DNA of 64,000 nucleotides from Bacteroidota bacterium. Its GTDB lineage: Bacteria > Bacteroidota > Bacteroidia > Flavobacteriales > Flavobacteriaceae. The position numbers and the translations under genes are program-made. Below, one piece after another: positions 53,045 through 61,517 of the stretch. The notes beneath the pieces were generated by a model, which was not told the origin of the DNA, ran no database searches, and saw only the letters and a program-made list of their open reading frames with translations. How positions within the stretch are numbered: position 1 is the stretch's first letter; every line of letters starts with the position of its first letter. The DNA lies in NCBI GenBank assembly GCA_023390775.1, contig JAEWCF010000014.1, forward strand, positions 1 to 64,000, given 5' to 3'.

Positions 53045-53947
53045 ATGTCCGGGGTCCACATCCACAAGCACGAAGTCAAGGGTAAAAACCTGCTGATTTC
53101 CATCCTGCTCAACGTCATCATCACCGTTGCCCAGGTGGTGGGCGGATTGGTATCGGGCAGCCTTGCGCTCATATCCGATGCCTTGCACAATTTCAGCGAC
53201 GTGCTGTCGCTCGTGTTCAGCTATTTTGCCAACCGTCTTTCGCGTAAAAAAGCGTCCATCAACCAGACTTTCGGGTATAAGCGGGCCGAGATCATGGCCG
53301 CATTCATCAATGCGCTCACCCTGATACTGGTCGCGTTCTACCTGATATACGAGGCCTTCCAGCGCTTTTACGATCCGCAGGAAATCGCCACCGGATTGGT
53401 CATCTGGCTGTCTGTTTTGGGAATCGTGGCCAACGGGATTTCGGTCATGCTGCTCAAGGGGGATTCGGGAAAGAACATCAACATGCGCTCGGCCTATCTG
53501 CACCTGCTCACCGACATGATGGCCTCGGTCGCGGTGCTTGTCGGCGGTTTGCTGATGAAATATTTCCAGTGGTTCTGGGTGGACAGCCTGCTCACGCTGC
53601 TCATCGCGCTCTATTTGGTATACGTCGGCTACGACCTGCTCAAGAAATCCACGCAGATGCTTATGCTCTTCACGCCCGACCACATCGACATCAAGCAAAT
53701 TGTGCGCGAGGTCCACAAGATTCCGGGCGTCAACAAACTGCACCACATCCATGTCTGGCACCTCAATGACGAGGAATTTCACCTGGAGGCGCACCTGGAT
53801 TGCACACATGATTTGACCCTTACCCAGTTCAACGAGCTCGTCCACAAGGTGGAACTTTTGCTTTTCGAGAAATTCCACATCAACCATACCAACATACAAC
53901 CCGAATTCAAGCGCACCGACCCCAAGAATTTCATCGTGCAGGATTAG
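53045..53947 (+). CDS. Cation diffusion facilitator (CzcD-like) metal exporter
   Basis: The 300-residue membrane protein has six transmembrane segments (about 16-36, 40-58, 80-105, 115-135, 150-172, 178-198) and a cytoplasmic C-terminal domain. Metal-binding residues are in SDALHNFSD near 43-51 and in HLLTDM near 152-157. The N-terminus HIHKHE and the C-terminal HHIHVWHLNDEEFHLEAH are His-rich. It probably exports zinc or a similar divalent ion. Position directly behind rpiB suggests one transcript. Confidence 0.93.
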   Translation: MSGVHIHKHEVKGKNLLISILLNVIITVAQVVGGLVSGSLALISDALHNFSDVLSLVFSYFANRLSRKKASINQTFGYKRAEIMAAFINALTLILVAFYLIYEAFQRFYDPQEIATGLVIWLSVLGIVANGISVMLLKGDSGKNINMRSAYLHLLTDMMASVAVLVGGLLMKYFQWFWVDSLLTLLIALYLVYVGYDLLKKSTQMLMLFTPDHIDIKQIVREVHKIPGVNKLHHIHVWHLNDEEFHLEAHLDCTHDLTLTQFNELVHKVELLLFEKFHINHTNIQPEFKRTDPKNFIVQD

Positions 53948-54024
53948 GACCTTTTCCGGCTTTACGCTGCAAGTCCTCGCCTTTGGCTGCGGGCTTTCTG
54001 CTTCAATCCGGGGTAGGGCAATTT
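53947..54024 (+). repeat. Dispersed intergenic repeat, copy 2 (CDF-tex spacer)
   Basis: The spacer between the CDF and tex genes opens GGACCTTTTCCGGCTT and closes GCTTCAATCCGGGGTAGGGC followed by AATTT. Both ends match copy 1 (11870-11945, minus strand). The middle differs (TCGCCTTTGGCTGCGGGC). It is inserted in the direction of transcription. Confidence 0.55.
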
Positions 54025-54034
54025 AGTGTTTACC

Positions 54035-56161
54035 ATGAACCAGATACAATTCATCTCTTCACAACTCCGGGTGCCGGAGCCGGGCATTGCCAAAACCGTT
54101 GAGCTCCTCGCCGCCGATTGCACCATCCCTTTCATCGCGCGCTATAGAAAGGATGCTACCGGTAACCTCGATGAAGAAGTGATCGATTCCATTGCCAAAC
54201 TTGCCAGGCAGTATGAAGGAATCATCGCCAGGCGAGATTCGATTTTAAAATCCATCCGGGAACAGGGCCAGCTCACCCCCGAGCTCTCGGCGAAAATTTC
54301 AGCCAGCCTGGATCTGACGGAACTCGAAGATCTCTATCTGCCCTTCAAAAAGCGCCGCAAGACCCGCGCCGATGTTGCCCGCGAGAACGGCCTTGAACCC
54401 CTCGCCAAAATCATCATGTCGCAAAACCACCTGGACCCGGAAGGCGCGGCGCAACGGTATTTGTCAAATAAGGTGGAAAGTACCCAGGAAGCGCTGGCCG
54501 GAGCGCGCGATATCATCGCCGAATGGATCCATGAGAACGCCTACATCCGTCGCCAGCTCCGCAGGTTGTACCAAAACCGCGGTTCCATCGGCACAAAGGT
54601 GGTCCCGTCCAAAAAAGACGCGGAAGAGGCCGTAAAATTCAAACAGTACTTTGACTGGAGCGAACCCCTTTCCAAAACGCCCGCGCACCGGTTGCTGGCC
54701 ATGCTCCGCGCCGAATCGGAGGGTATCGTGCGCCTTAAAATTTCCGTCGAGCAGGAAGATGCGCTATCCATAATCGGGAAAAACGTCATCAAATCGCGCG
54801 GTGAAAGCTCCCGCCAAATAGACCTGGCCGCCGAAGATTCATTTAAAAGGCTACTGGCCCCGTCACTTGCGGGCGAGGTGCTCACCGAGGCCAAGCAAAA
54901 AGCCGACATCGCCTCGATCAGGGTGTTTTCGGATAACATGTCGCAATTGCTGTTGGCCCCTCCCTTGGGCAGCAAGCGCATCCTGGCGATAGATCCGGGA
55001 TTCAGGAGCGGGTGCAAGGTCGTTTGCCTTGACCAACAGGGTAATTTACTCTATAATGAAACCGTCTTCCCGCACGCGCCGCAAGGGGAGAAAGCCATGG
55101 CGGGCAAAAAGATCAAATCGATGGTCAATGCCTATAAAATCGAGGCGATCGCCATCGGCAACGGAACCGCCTCACGCGAAACGGAGGATTTTGTCCGAAA
55201 AATCGCGTTTGACCGCGACCTGCAGGTTTTTGTCGTGAGCGAGGCGGGTGCTTCGGTTTATTCGGCATCCAAGATCGCACGGGAGGAATTCCCCACGCAC
55301 GATGTCACGGTGAGAGGCGCGGTTTCCATCGGGCGGAGGCTATCGGACCCCCTCGCCGAACTCGTCAAGATCGATCCCAAAGCTATCGGCGTAGGCCAAT
55401 ACCAACACGATGTGGACCAAGGGTTGCTTCGAGACGAACTCGATGCGACGGTCATCAAGTGCGTCAACCGAGTGGGCGTGAATCTCAATACGGCAAGCCG
55501 TCATCTTTTGGCGTATGTTTCGGGCATCGGCGATAAATTGGCGGCAAACATCATTGATTTCCGCAACGCGAACGGTCCGTTCAAAAATCGCAGGCAATTA
55601 ATGGAGGTTCCGCGGCTGGGCGCAAAGGCATACCAACAGGCGGCGGGTTTTCTTCGCATTATAGAGGGCGAGAATGTTTTGGATAATTCGGCGGTTCATC
55701 CCGAGGCCTATGGAATTGTCGAGAAGATGGCCATAGACCAGGGGTTAAAAGTTAGTGACCTCGTAGCAAATGAGGCGGTTGTCCAAAAAATTGAGCCTGA
55801 AAAATACGCGTCTCCCGAATTTGGCCTTCTCTATATCAAGGACGTCATCACGGAATTGAAGAAACCGGGCGTGGATCCAAGGCAGTCGGCGGCAATGTTT
55901 GCGTTTGACTCACGTGTCCGGATCATTCAGGACCTGCACGAGGGGATGATCTTGCCGGGAATTGTTAACAACATCACGAATTTTGGATGTTTTGTCGATA
56001 TTGGCATCAAGGAAAGCGGATTGGTGCACATCTCACAGCTGAAAGCCGGTTTTGTCAGGGATGTCAACGAAGTGGTAAAACTGCACCAGCATGTCCAGGT
56101 TAAGGTGACGGGCATAGATACTGCAGCCAAAAGGATCGCCCTTTCAATGGTACTGGATTGA
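54035..56161 (+). CDS. tex: Tex family RNA-binding transcription accessory protein
   Basis: The 708-residue product is a Tex/Spt6-like factor. The N-terminal Tex domain has TIPFIARYRKDATGNLDEE near 31-49 and LYLPFKKRRKTRA. The YqgF-like RNase H-like domain follows (RILAIDPGFRSGCKVVCLD near 311-329), then helix-hairpin-helix motifs (SGIGDKLAANIIDFRNANGPF, PRLGAKAYQQAAGFLRI). A C-terminal S1 domain lies near 630-705 (GIVNNITNFGCFVDIGIKES). A GTG three codons upstream is possible, but ATG at 54035 is preferred. Confidence 0.96.
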   Translation: MNQIQFISSQLRVPEPGIAKTVELLAADCTIPFIARYRKDATGNLDEEVIDSIAKLARQYEGIIARRDSILKSIREQGQLTPELSAKISASLDLTELEDLYLPFKKRRKTRADVARENGLEPLAKIIMSQNHLDPEGAAQRYLSNKVESTQEALAGARDIIAEWIHENAYIRRQLRRLYQNRGSIGTKVVPSKKDAEEAVKFKQYFDWSEPLSKTPAHRLLAMLRAESEGIVRLKISVEQEDALSIIGKNVIKSRGESSRQIDLAAEDSFKRLLAPSLAGEVLTEAKQKADIASIRVFSDNMSQLLLAPPLGSKRILAIDPGFRSGCKVVCLDQQGNLLYNETVFPHAPQGEKAMAGKKIKSMVNAYKIEAIAIGNGTASRETEDFVRKIAFDRDLQVFVVSEAGASVYSASKIAREEFPTHDVTVRGAVSIGRRLSDPLAELVKIDPKAIGVGQYQHDVDQGLLRDELDATVIKCVNRVGVNLNTASRHLLAYVSGIGDKLAANIIDFRNANGPFKNRRQLMEVPRLGAKAYQQAAGFLRIIEGENVLDNSAVHPEAYGIVEKMAIDQGLKVSDLVANEAVVQKIEPEKYASPEFGLLYIKDVITELKKPGVDPRQSAAMFAFDSRVRIIQDLHEGMILPGIVNNITNFGCFVDIGIKESGLVHISQLKAGFVRDVNEVVKLHQHVQVKVTGIDTAAKRIALSMVLD

Positions 56162-56194
56162 CGCAGTGAACTACCGAAAATAATATTTTAGCTG

Positions 56195-56602
56195 TGGTTT
56201 TTCCTCATTGGAATCTTCCTGGAATTCCATAGGGAATACATAACCCGCCTCCCTAACCCAAAGGTACTACGCCGCGAAATACACGACCTCCGGCTTAACC
56301 GCTTCAAATGCTAAATTTAACCCGACCCGCGAGAACAACAAAAACGCGCATTTTAGGATAAGATATGGTTTTCCCTCAATTGACCCTCCCTCAAATTTCG
56401 TAGGGAATATATTACCCGCCTCCCTAACCCAAAGGTACTTCACCACGAAATATATAACCTACGGCTTAACCGCCTCAAATACTAAATTTAACCGAACCGC
56501 GAGAAAAACAAGAACGCGCATTTTAAGATTAACTATGGTTTTTCTTCAATTGAATCTCCCTCAGATTTAGTAGGGAATATAACCCGCCTCCCTGAAACCA
56601 AG
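56195..56602. repeat. 170-bp intergenic tandem repeat, about 2.4 copies
   Basis: The 572-bp gap between tex and tatA has no gene but contains a direct repeat starting TGGTTTT at 56195, 56365 and 56535, exactly 170 bases apart. The third copy stops near 56602. Within each unit TAGGGA and TCCCT(A) bracket ACCCGCC and can pair as a hairpin, and a CGCGAG...CGCGC segment may form another. Shared blocks include CCCGCCTCCCTAACCCAAAGG and CGGCTTAACCGC. Copies differ at many single bases, so the duplication is not very recent. Function is unknown. Outside the repeat (56162-56194, 56603-56683) nothing is recognised. Confidence 0.88.
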
Positions 56603-56683
56603 ATACGGATCGGCAAATTACAAGTGATGCGTGAAAACCGCCGTAATAGTTAAACTTTTTACGGTATCGATTGAAGATTGCAT

Positions 56684-56710
56684 AAAAAAAGCCGCCCTCA
56701 CGGACAGCTT
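56684..56710 (-). terminator. Intrinsic terminator of tatA
   Basis: On the minus strand AAGCTGTCC pairs with GGGCGGCTT (two G-T pairs) over a four-base loop and is followed by seven T, 23 bases past the tatA stop. Confidence 0.75.
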
Positions 56711-56733
56711 CCCTTTACACTATATCTAGTTGA

Positions 56734-56916
56734 TCAAGCCTTGGTCTCGTCCTGCTTTTTGGACGTCGCGTGGCCATTTTCATCCTTGGCGGCATTCTTG
56801 AATTCCTTGATGCCGGTTCCAAGCCCTTTCATGAGTTCGGGAATTTTCCTACCCCCGAATAGCAACAATATGATGGCCAGAATGACCAGGATCTCAGTAA
56901 CGCCGAATCTTCCCAT
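56734..56916 (-). CDS. tatA: Twin-arginine translocase subunit TatA
   Basis: The 60-residue protein has one N-terminal membrane helix (about 4-20) with the TatA/E signature [21 protein letters not shown], an amphipathic helix and a short charged tail. TatA oligomers form the pore for folded proteins. It is a single gene with its own promoter and terminator; tatC is not in the window. Confidence 0.95.
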   Translation of the reverse strand: MGRFGVTEILVILAIILLLFGGRKIPELMKGLGTGIKEFKNAAKDENGHATSKKQDETKA

Positions 56917-56955
56917 AACTTAAATTATTAGCGCAGAGCGCCTTCATTAACCGCG

Positions 56956-56963
56956 CAAAGATA
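56956..56963 (-). promoter_or_regulatory. -7 box TATCTTTG for tatA
   Basis: The minus strand reads TATCTTTG, 39 bases upstream of the tatA ATG at 56916. Confidence 0.55.
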
Positions 56964-57050
56964 GGAAGAAATTGACACTGGCGGTTTTCCATTTCCCAAA
57001 TATTTATCTTTTAACACCAAAGCCAAAAAGCCGACGCACCCATTAATTGC

Positions 57051-57058
57051 TATATTTG
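57051..57058 (+). promoter_or_regulatory. -7 box TATATTTG for the M23-SdpI-GH3 operon
   Basis: TATATTTG ends 10 bases before the ATG at 57069, so the leader is only a few bases. A GGGAGG follows it 5 to 10 bases before the start, one of the few Shine-Dalgarno-like matches in the window. Confidence 0.6.
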
Positions 57059-57068
57059 CCGGGAGGCT

Positions 57069-57938
57069 ATGGCAGCAAAGAGACACAAGCGAAAACAGAT
57101 CCGTAAAAAGCTGTTCACCAAAAACAGGCTTGTGATCCTCAATGAAGATTCTTTTGAAGAGGTTTTTTCGCTGCGATTGACCTTGATGAACGTGTTCGTG
57201 GTCGCCACGCTCGGGGCCGTCCTTTTGATTTCCGTTACCACCTACATCATCGCATTCACGCCACTTCGCGAGTTCATACCCGGTTACGCTTCCACCGAAC
57301 TTAAGCAGAACGCCACCCGCCTGGCTTTGAAATCGGATTCCTTGTCGGTCGCATTGAATCGCAACGAGGCCTATCTCGCATCGCTCAAGAAAGTTTTGAC
57401 CGGGGACCTCGATTACGCCAAATTGAACCGCGACTCCATCCTGGCAACCGACGCCCCGCGGGTAGATCCGGAATCTCTGGCACCCTCCAAGGCCGAAGTT
57501 GAATTAAGGCAACAGGTAGCCCGCGAGGACAAATACAATTTGTTTGAAAAGGCAGGCAAACGGACCGAAATCGTGTTTTTTGCACCCGCCAAGGGAATTG
57601 TGACTGAGAAATTCGATGCCCGCGCCCGTCATTACGCCACCGACATTGCGCTTCCAAAGGATACGCCCATCAAGGCTTCCCTTGGAGGCACCGTGGTTCT
57701 TGCCGATTGGACACCAACCAACGGCCATGTGTTGATCCTCCGGCATAACAACGGATTCCTTTCGGTGTACAAACACGCCGCCTCTTTAACCAAATCGCAG
57801 GGCGACGTTGTCAAAACCGGTGAGGTGATCGCCCTCGCGGGAAGCACCGGGCATCAATCTACCGGGGTTCATTTGCATTTCGAGCTTTGGAAAGACGGTT
57901 TTCCCATAAATCCTGAAAATTTTATCAGTTTCGAATGA
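57069..57938 (+). CDS. M23 family metallopeptidase (LytM-type)
   Basis: The 289-residue product has a very basic N-terminus (AAKRHKRKQIRKK), one membrane segment (about 45-68), a helical region (about 75-165) and a LytM/peptidase M23 domain (about 170-285). Zinc ligands are in HYATDI (His-x3-Asp) and HLHFELW. It probably cuts peptidoglycan cross-links or activates amidases during division. It overlaps the SdpI gene by ATGA. Confidence 0.94.
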   Translation: MAAKRHKRKQIRKKLFTKNRLVILNEDSFEEVFSLRLTLMNVFVVATLGAVLLISVTTYIIAFTPLREFIPGYASTELKQNATRLALKSDSLSVALNRNEAYLASLKKVLTGDLDYAKLNRDSILATDAPRVDPESLAPSKAEVELRQQVAREDKYNLFEKAGKRTEIVFFAPAKGIVTEKFDARARHYATDIALPKDTPIKASLGGTVVLADWTPTNGHVLILRHNNGFLSVYKHAASLTKSQGDVVKTGEVIALAGSTGHQSTGVHLHFELWKDGFPINPENFISFE

Positions 57939-58294
57939 CAACCATTGTCGAAAATATGTTGATCATGCCGCTCCTGGTGGGACTGGTCTTTGTGATCGCC
58001 TCGATCATCACGCACCGGTTTCCCCCGCGCAAGATCAATTACCTTTACGGATATCGTACGGGTAATTCAATGAAGTCACAGGACCGATGGGATTTTGCCC
58101 AGAAATATTCGTCGCGGCGCATGCATGAGGCCGGGTTTGCGCTGATTGCCGTGTCGTTTGCAGGTTATCCATTGCCTCTTTCAGCCGAAGTGAAATTTTG
58201 GGTCGGAATCCTGCCGGCAATGCTTTCCTGCGTATACATTTTTCACAAAACCGAAAAAGCGCTTCGCCAACATTTCCCCGAATCCGAGTCATGA
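57935..58294 (+). CDS. SdpI family membrane protein
   Basis: The 119-residue protein has three hydrophobic segments (about 8-26, 67-83, 87-105). The loop FPPRKINYLYGYRTGNSMKSQDRWDFAQKYS is the SdpI signature. In Bacillus, SdpI gives immunity to the SdpC toxin and acts as a signal receptor; in this phylum the role is unknown. It overlaps both neighbours by ATGA, so translation is coupled with the M23 peptidase and the GH3 protein. Confidence 0.9.
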   Translation: MTTIVENMLIMPLLVGLVFVIASIITHRFPPRKINYLYGYRTGNSMKSQDRWDFAQKYSSRRMHEAGFALIAVSFAGYPLPLSAEVKFWVGILPAMLSCVYIFHKTEKALRQHFPESES

Positions 58295-59790
58295 CCATAA
58301 AACAGATTGCCGCCAAATGGTTTGCCGCCATCATTGCCCAACGCACGCGAGCCTGGGCCATGAAACCCGAAAAAACGCAGGAGGCGGTTTTCAACAGTTT
58401 GATTTCCGCCGCACGCAACACACAGTTCGGGCGTGACCATCATTTTGGCGCCATCCGATCTTATGAGGATTTTGCCAAACAAGTCCCCGTACGCGATTAC
58501 GAGGCGCTGAAAGGATACGTGGACCTGGTTGTCGAGGGAAAAGCCGATGTGCTCTGGCCGGGAAAGCCGCACTATTTCGCCAAGACTTCGGGGACGACAT
58601 CGGGAGCCAAATTCATACCGATTACCAAGGAGTCGATGCCGTACCATATTTCGGCTGCGCGGAATGCCATCCTGCATTACATCTACGAGACAGGCAATGC
58701 AGGTTTTGTCGATGGCAAAATGATTTTCCTGCAGGGAAGCCCCATCTTAAAGGAAAAACACGGAATCAAGATTGGCAGGTTGTCGGGCATCGTGGCTCAT
58801 TTCGTACCCAAATACCTGCAAAAGAATCGCTTGCCGAGCTGGGAAACGAATTGCATCGAGGACTGGGAAACCAAAGTGGACGCCATTGTCGGCGAGACGA
58901 TCGGCCAGGACATGGCCGTGATTTCCGGGATTCCTTCCTGGGTGCAGATGTATTTTGAACGCCTGAAAGCCAAATCGGGAAAACCGGTGGGTGAACTCTT
59001 CCCGAATTTTAGCCTTTTCATTTACGGAGGCGTCAATTTTGAACCCTACCGGCCGGCGTTTTCGGCCTTGATCGGGCGTGAGGTGGACAGCATCGAACTG
59101 TTTCCCGCTTCGGAAGGATTCTTCGCCTATCAGGACAGCAGAAAGGAGAAAGGCATGTTGCTCCTGCTGAATTCCGGCATTTTTTACGAGTTTATCCGTG
59201 CCGATGAATTTTTCGGTGAATACCCAAAACGGCTTACAATCGGAGAGGTGGAAACAGGCGTGAATTACGTCATGATCATTTCGACCAACGCGGGCCTATG
59301 GGCCTACAACATCGGCGATACGGTGATGTTCACGACGCTGAGACCCCATCGCGTGGTGGTGACGGGAAGAATCAAGCACTATATTTCGGCGTTTGGCGAG
59401 CACGTCATCGGCAAGGAGGTCGAGACGGCGATGGAATCGGCCATCGGGAAGACCGGGGCGCTGGTCCGCGAATTTACCGTGGCACCGCAAATCGTGCCGG
59501 AATCCGGTTTGCCATATCACGAATGGCTCATCGAATTTGAAAAGGAACCGCAGGATATGGTAGCCTTCGTCTCGGAACTTGAAAATAGCATGCGTACGCA
59601 AAACATATACTATGACGACCTGATCACGGGAAAGGTGCTCCGGACGCTCGTGGTGACCAAAATCCCGGCAGGTGGCTTCGTGCAATACATGAAGTCGGTT
59701 GGGCGGCTGGGCGGACAAAACAAGTTGCCGAGGCTCTGCAATGACCGTTCGGTAGCCGATGCGTTGCCCAAATCCGGCGCGTATCATTAA
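58291..59790 (+). CDS. GH3-family acyl-acid-amido synthetase-like protein
   Basis: The 499-residue product belongs to the GH3 family, adenylating enzymes that in plants join amino acids to auxin or jasmonate. The ATP-binding motif is AKTSGTTSGAKFIP near 94-107. Other family segments are IYGGVNFEPYRPAF, ELFPASEGFFAYQD and GLWAYNIGDTVMFT. The bacterial substrate is unknown. The frame is open 31 codons upstream, inside sdpI, but ATG at 58291 makes the ATGA overlap seen throughout this operon. Confidence 0.93.
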   Translation: MTIKQIAAKWFAAIIAQRTRAWAMKPEKTQEAVFNSLISAARNTQFGRDHHFGAIRSYEDFAKQVPVRDYEALKGYVDLVVEGKADVLWPGKPHYFAKTSGTTSGAKFIPITKESMPYHISAARNAILHYIYETGNAGFVDGKMIFLQGSPILKEKHGIKIGRLSGIVAHFVPKYLQKNRLPSWETNCIEDWETKVDAIVGETIGQDMAVISGIPSWVQMYFERLKAKSGKPVGELFPNFSLFIYGGVNFEPYRPAFSALIGREVDSIELFPASEGFFAYQDSRKEKGMLLLLNSGIFYEFIRADEFFGEYPKRLTIGEVETGVNYVMIISTNAGLWAYNIGDTVMFTTLRPHRVVVTGRIKHYISAFGEHVIGKEVETAMESAIGKTGALVREFTVAPQIVPESGLPYHEWLIEFEKEPQDMVAFVSELENSMRTQNIYYDDLITGKVLRTLVVTKIPAGGFVQYMKSVGRLGGQNKLPRLCNDRSVADALPKSGAYH

Positions 59791-59824
59791 AAATCCTACA
59801 TTTGCGGGTTAGAAAAAGCATTAG

Positions 59825-61516
59825 ATGAAAGAAATCAAGAATATAGTACGCTCGCGGGCGCAGGAATCATCAAGCGCGGTCGAGAAATTATATATCACCA
59901 TGCGGCACCTTTTCAACAGGGGTTTCTACAAGCCGATGGGGGTTTCGGGTGAGACGTTGAGGGAGGCTTTGTTGCAGCTCAGGCCCGAAATCTATGGCAG
60001 CATTGCCGAGGAAAAGGTGGAACTCAACGGCCTTTTGTACGTGATCGAAAGGCTACCCGTCGGCATCGAGGAGTGCCGGTTCATCAATTTGACTTCGGAC
60101 GAAGGATACTCAAAATCACATTTCAAACCGATCATTCCGCCCAAGAGGAGGCGCAATTGTTACCGGATCGACGACGAGCAGATGAACGTGGAGATCACCC
60201 GCGGCCGGTCGGACATCTACGATATTTTGACACATCTGACTTTCATCTTCATCGAATCGCACAAGATCAAGAACCGCGTCTTGCTTGACGAGAGCGGAGA
60301 GGTTTCACGCGATTGGCAGAAGCTCGAGCAGGCGGTTTTAAGTACCAAGAAGCTCACGCAAACCGATCGCGAAAAGGCAATCTCGCATACGGCGAACATT
60401 CTCGGCCGCACCTTTGCCGAAATCAACGAGATTTACGACGGTTTCTCGACCGCGGATAAACCCGACCGTTTCCTGCACATCATCTACTGGCTGGGCAAAC
60501 TCGCGATCGAGGAAATCCTGGAGAGCAACAAGCGCACGATCACTTTCAGCCCCGTGCTTCGGGAAAGGTTGGGACATCACATCCACGGCGAGATCTGGGC
60601 CAACAACATCAAGTCGGTGTTGCGGCAGAACGATCTGCTCCAGCGGCCCATCCACATCATCAGCGCGAACATGCACAGTGTCATGAACTCGCTTTTTGCG
60701 ACGCACGTGCTCAAAAATAAATTCAAGGACAAATCTGATTTTTTCATTTTCGAGGAACTCAGCCGCCCCGGCGCACACGAGGTGAGGTCGAAGGTGGAGG
60801 AATTCGCGAAACAATCGGGGATGCTGTTTTTGCCCGATACTTCGGGAACCAACATCGACGTGCAAATTTTTGATACGGCCCGCATCGACTGGAAGAAATC
60901 GGCATTTCCCACAGCCAAGACGGGAGACGACAAACCCGTTTTGATCGTCATGGACTACGCGTTTGGCGAGCAGGCCTACGAAACGATCGACGAACTCCTG
61001 AAGCCGTACCAGGAATCCAAGGAAAAGAAGACTTTCCTCAACGTCCAATCGGTATCGATCATGGGCAAGGCGGGAATCCTTGAAGGCGGAAAGGGCGATA
61101 TCATGATCCCGTCGGCACACATCAACGAGGGCACGGGCGACAATTACCCTTTTGAAAACGAGCTTTCGGCCGAAATGTTCGAGGGCAATGGAATCCCGGT
61201 CTACGCCGGACCGATGGTTACCGTTTTGGGAACCTCGCTTCAAAACCGCGACCTTTTGCAGTTTTTCAATAAATCCACCTGGGGCGTCATCGGCCTCGAA
61301 ATGGAAGGCGCCTATTATCAGAAAGCCATACAATCGGCGTCCAAGATCCGCAAGAGCATCAATCCTGACGTAAAGGTGCGGTATGCGTATTATGCTTCGG
61401 ATAACCCGCTTGAAACCGGATCGACGCTTGCCTCGGGCGGTCTTGGCACAACAGGCGTCAAACCTACTTACCTGATCACGATCAAAATCCTGGAACAAAT
61501 ATTTAACACACATTGA
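59825..61516 (+). CDS. DUF6909-like protein with nucleosidase-like C-terminus
   Basis: The 563-residue product matches a Bacteroidota family that I recall as DUF6909. The N-terminal half is helical (VRSRAQESSSAVEKLYITMRHL). The C-terminal 300 residues look like a nucleoside phosphorylase/AMP nucleosidase fold, with GKAGILEGGKGDIMIP, SAHINEGTGDNYPFEN, VYAGPMVTVLGTSLQ and VIGLEMEGAYYQKA, where EMEG is the ribose-binding motif of that superfamily. It may cleave or bind a nucleotide; this is inference. No signal peptide. The Wzz-like gene starts one base after its stop. Confidence 0.75.
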   Translation: MKEIKNIVRSRAQESSSAVEKLYITMRHLFNRGFYKPMGVSGETLREALLQLRPEIYGSIAEEKVELNGLLYVIERLPVGIEECRFINLTSDEGYSKSHFKPIIPPKRRRNCYRIDDEQMNVEITRGRSDIYDILTHLTFIFIESHKIKNRVLLDESGEVSRDWQKLEQAVLSTKKLTQTDREKAISHTANILGRTFAEINEIYDGFSTADKPDRFLHIIYWLGKLAIEEILESNKRTITFSPVLRERLGHHIHGEIWANNIKSVLRQNDLLQRPIHIISANMHSVMNSLFATHVLKNKFKDKSDFFIFEELSRPGAHEVRSKVEEFAKQSGMLFLPDTSGTNIDVQIFDTARIDWKKSAFPTAKTGDDKPVLIVMDYAFGEQAYETIDELLKPYQESKEKKTFLNVQSVSIMGKAGILEGGKGDIMIPSAHINEGTGDNYPFENELSAEMFEGNGIPVYAGPMVTVLGTSLQNRDLLQFFNKSTWGVIGLEMEGAYYQKAIQSASKIRKSINPDVKVRYAYYASDNPLETGSTLASGGLGTTGVKPTYLITIKILEQIFNTH

Positions 61517-61517
61517 T

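Noticed and set aside
52946..53899. A 317-codon minus-strand frame opposite rpiB and the CDF gene
   Set aside because: Spans two real genes and their abutting junction; very His-, Asp- and Glu-rich composition typical of a shadow.
56195..56602. Possible CRISPR or coding repeat in the tex-tatA gap
   Set aside because: The whole 170-bp unit is repeated, with no unique spacers, and no frame stays open across it.
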